64,000 bases of DNA. It comes from Sipunculus nudus (lineage: Eukaryota; Annelida; Sipuncula; Golfingiida; Sipunculidae). The stretch covers positions 65,354,159 to 65,418,158 of the forward strand of contig CM049313.1 in the NCBI GenBank assembly GCA_026874595.1. The letters run 5' to 3'. Below, in pieces: positions 61,174-64,000 of the stretch. Position 1 is the stretch's first letter; each line of letters begins with the position of its first letter. Below the pieces are notes generated by a model. That model had not been told where the DNA came from. It searched no databases and saw nothing but the letters and a program-made list of their open reading frames with translations. Both the position numbers and the translations under genes were made by a program.

Positions 61174-62883
61174 CAGTGGCGTACCTGGGGGGGGGGGGGG
61201 GGAGGGGCGGCAGGGGCGGTCCGCCCCGGGCGGCACATTTGGGGGGGGGGGGGCGGCATTACGGGGAATTAGTATAAAAACGCGCACAAGGAATTCCACA
61301 TAAAGTACAAATTCGATCTTTTTGTCCCATGTTCAAGTATTCCATGGATTATAAACTGGACAGTGGAACCTACCAAATGATTAGCGAACAATTTGCATAT
61401 TTTTTTTTGGGGGGGGGGGGGCGGGATTCCTCGGATAAAGTTTAATCAGTGGCATAAGGAGTTCCACAAAAAGTACAAATTTGACATTTTTGTCCAATGT
61501 TTAAGTATTCCAGGGATTATAAACTGGACAGTGGAACCTACCAAATGATTAGCGAACGATTTGGACATTTTGGGGGCGGCATTTTTGGGATTTAGTTTAA
61601 TCAGTGGCATAAGGAGTTCCACAAAAATTACAAATTTTGCCTTTTTGTCCCATGTTCAAGTATTCCAGGGATTATAAACTGGACAGTAGAACCTACCAAA
61701 TGATTAGCGAACGATTTGCACATTTTTGGGGGCGGCATTTCTGGGATTTAGTATAATCAGGGACATAAGGAGTTCCACAAAAATTACAAATTTGGCCTTT
61801 TTGTCCCATGTTCAAGTATTCCAGGGATTATAAACTGGACAGTAGAACCTACAGAATGATTAGCGAACGAATTGTACATTTTTAGGGGCGGCATTTCTGG
61901 GTTTAGTATAATCAGTGGCAGAAGGGTTTCCTCAAAAAGTTCAAATTTGGCCTTTTGTCCCTTTCCAAGAATTTCAGAGATTAAAAATTTGGCGGTGGAA
62001 CCAACAAAATCATTTGCGGACTGTCTCTATAGAGGCAAGAAATACATATCTGTAGTTATTCTATGTTAGATCTGTGGTCTTGCAATGTCAGAACGCCATC
62101 GATAAACTGACCAATCATGCGAAAAGCCTGCATTTCAGGGCGGTCGTCGTTTACAGAATTCTAAAAGATTTTGATGTAGCCTTGAATTAAAGTATGCTTT
62201 TAACTTTGAGGATATTTTAATTAAACAAAGTCAGTTTATCCAAACATTGGATTTTTTTTTTATGTGAAAAAAATAAACATGCCCGGCCTACATATATATG
62301 TTAAACTCATGAATTACGCTGTTTTAGTAAAGACTAAATGACTTGCATGCAGCAGTACCATGTATATCTCAATAGCTCTGTTAGGTGTACCTGCTGTCAT
62401 ATGCGATAACAAGAGATGGAATTATAGATGTGACAAAGTATTTGTATACGTCGAGAATGGAATAACACTCGCCAAATAAAGTTTTTTTTCCCAAGTTGAG
62501 TATAAAGCAATCATGAATCGTGTTTACATGAATGATGAAAGATCAATTTCCCACATGAAATGTGTATCCTGCAGTGTCATCTGTTAATAGTTACAATTTA
62601 TTCGTTTTATTCCTTTATGTTCACTTTATAATGAAATATACTTGTTTGAACTTCGAGCGATCTTTTGATTTACATTAGCAAAGGGATGTCTGCTCTTTAA
62701 TATGTGGCGGAAGAATTCCCTGTTAGTGAATCCATATAATTGCGTTGTTGCCAAATACAAGCCTGTAACAAGGACATTTGAAACGATATGTTTCAATATG
62801 TTATCCAGTTTTGTAATGTTTTGTTAGAGGGGCGGCAATTTCTAAGACCGCCCCGGGCGGCAATGAGGCTAGGTACGCCGCTG
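61174..62883. mobile_element. hAT-like non-autonomous element with 8-bp target duplication
   Basis: Left end CAGTGGCGTACCTGG and right end (complement) CAGCGGCGTACCTAG, flanked by the exact direct repeat TACTGATT (61166-61173 and 62884-62891). An 8-bp duplication and CAG-GGCG ends fit hAT elements. The left half holds about five tandem units of about 155-170 bp (marker 'AAGTATTCCAGGGATTATAA' near 61333, 61503, 61656 and 61815, decayed at 61966), each with a GGCGGCATT/poly-G segment. No transposase. Confidence 0.85.
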
Positions 62884-62891
62884 TACTGATT

Positions 62892-63464
62892 TAATATAAA
62901 TACAGTTTTTATGTAAGAATAATTCACTGTCATAACATAAGACTGGCAAAACCATTCCATCAAACAGAAAAAAAGTGACTGATCTACTGTTAGGTGTTTA
63001 ATACATAGTGGTTACAATGCCGGTACAGGCTTTCATAAAACTTTCTTTTCTTCACAGTTTGTGTCTTGTGTTAGGCAAGATAAAACCATTGGCTACGTTG
63101 TAGCTGAAAAGCAAGAGATAATAAATGTATAGTCATTTTATTGCGTTTTAGAGGAGACAAACCTATATATGTGCAGACTATATACATAACCTTAGCCTAG
63201 TAGGCTACATTGCCGGTAATGTATAGCATGATAACCATGGGACCGATTGCGGTAAGCCCTCCCACCATGTCTGCAGATGTCTAATTCTTTGAATTTAAAT
63301 CCCTAAATGAGTACATGTTTGTTTTGGGATCCCGGCACCAAATTTTTATGTTGTGGGTCACCAGAAAAGAAACAAGTTTTTATTCTAAATGAATGAAACA
63401 AATCTCCTTCGCTTATTATGTTTACTGTGAAACATAAGTAATACTTCTGACTGCCTATGTGTTA
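62892..63464. other. no gene seen
   Basis: AT-rich sequence between the hAT-like element and the SINE-like pair. A good acceptor-like TTCTTTTCTTCACAG ends near 63057, but the sequence after it matches no nAChR exon. Confidence 0.4.
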
Positions 63465-63605
63465 CGAAGACAAATTATTCAGGGGAAAACATTGGGCCGA
63501 TCTCGTATTTGAACTCATGTCGGTGGCGCACAAGTCCGGCGTACCAACCGCTTGGCCAGCAAAGCAAGCTTAACCATGGTGACAGTTCGGTCCGCTTTTA
63601 TATCA
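63465..63605 (-). mobile_element. tRNA-derived SINE-like unit, copy 1
   Basis: On the minus strand TGGCCAAGCGGTTGG (A-box-like, 63544-63558) is followed 27 bp later by GAGTTCAAATACGAG (B-box-like, 63502-63516). The A box resembles the Ser/Leu tRNA type. No intact cloverleaf. Confidence 0.5.
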
Positions 63606-63720
63606 CCCCCACTATGAGAGTTCTGCAATCAGAACAAGACTAATTATCTCAGAGGTCACACTTTGGTGAGCTAATTCCCTGGGCCACAAGGTTTACCGTC
63701 ACGTTGGACGAGCCCCTATT

Positions 63721-63865
63721 TTGTTACGAAGACAAATTTCTCAGGGGAAAATTCTTGGACTTTCCGGGATTCGAAACTTTGTCGGTGGCGCACATGTCCG
63801 GCGTTCCAACCGCTTCTCTAGAAAAGCAAGCATCACTAGCGAGACAGTTCGGTCCGCTTTTATGT
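63721..63865 (-). mobile_element. tRNA-derived SINE-like unit, copy 2
   Basis: Same layout about 256 bp further right; the B-box-like GTTTCGAATCC (complement of 63765-63778) is closer to the tRNA consensus. The plus-strand open frame across it is not a gene. Confidence 0.5.
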
Positions 63866-64000
63866 CACCCCGTAACATATGGAATTATGCAACCCATATC
63901 AGGGGTCGAAATAACGCTTTTCTGCCTGTCTCAGACAAGCAAACATGTGCAGGGAAAAGCTTTTTTTTCATATTGTACCAATCCGTTTGTAAGGTGAACA

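Overview
This is animal nuclear DNA, AT-rich, with introns, long dinucleotide and poly-G tracts, and many interspersed repeats. A spliceosomal nicotinic acetylcholine receptor (nAChR) gene of invertebrate style, together with repeats of the bivalve 'pearl'/Helentron-like type, suggests a mollusc, most likely a bivalve. The species cannot be fixed from the sequence alone.

The centrepiece is a complete nine-exon nAChR alpha-type subunit gene on the minus strand, running from 45903 down to 13125. All exons have GT-AG borders and matching phases and give a 405-residue protein. It has a signal peptide, the 13-residue Cys-loop, a vicinal Cys-Cys pair in loop C, four membrane segments, an unusually short M3-M4 loop and an odd pore lining. 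On the plus strand, 60374-60961 holds two decayed exons of a paralogue with the same intron positions, interrupted by stops and a frameshift.

Left flank (1-13100): TIR-type repeats; a Ty3/Gypsy RNase H scrap beside an LTR-like block (2290-3060); three minus-strand exon-like pieces of an NNMT/PNMT-family methyltransferase (3353-8657), separated by a decayed plus-strand Gypsy pol (about 6480-8290); and a plus-strand PPPY-plus-membrane-segment ORF at 10095 with a TATA box and a good start context.

nAChR introns: these are filled with a non-autonomous repeat superfamily whose ends carry hairpins and whose centre is tandem repeats. There are four plus-strand copies of about 2.1-2.5 kb (one enlarged to 4.1 kb by a further insertion) and a longer relative in both orientations. 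In intron 5 three elements are nested. Intron 6 has a cluster of perfect octamer (ATGCAAAT) motifs. Intron 2 has a 52-bp minisatellite and a candidate first exon on the opposite strand.

Right flank (46000-64000): mostly mobile DNA. It includes a MULE-like element with a 9-bp target duplication, a decayed multicopy gene of unknown function, a 3.4-kb hairpin-ended repeat with two tandem arrays, a hAT-like element with an 8-bp target duplication inserted just after the nAChR pseudo-exons, and a tandem tRNA-derived SINE-like pair at the right edge. No CRISPR array, rRNA gene or intact tRNA gene was seen.
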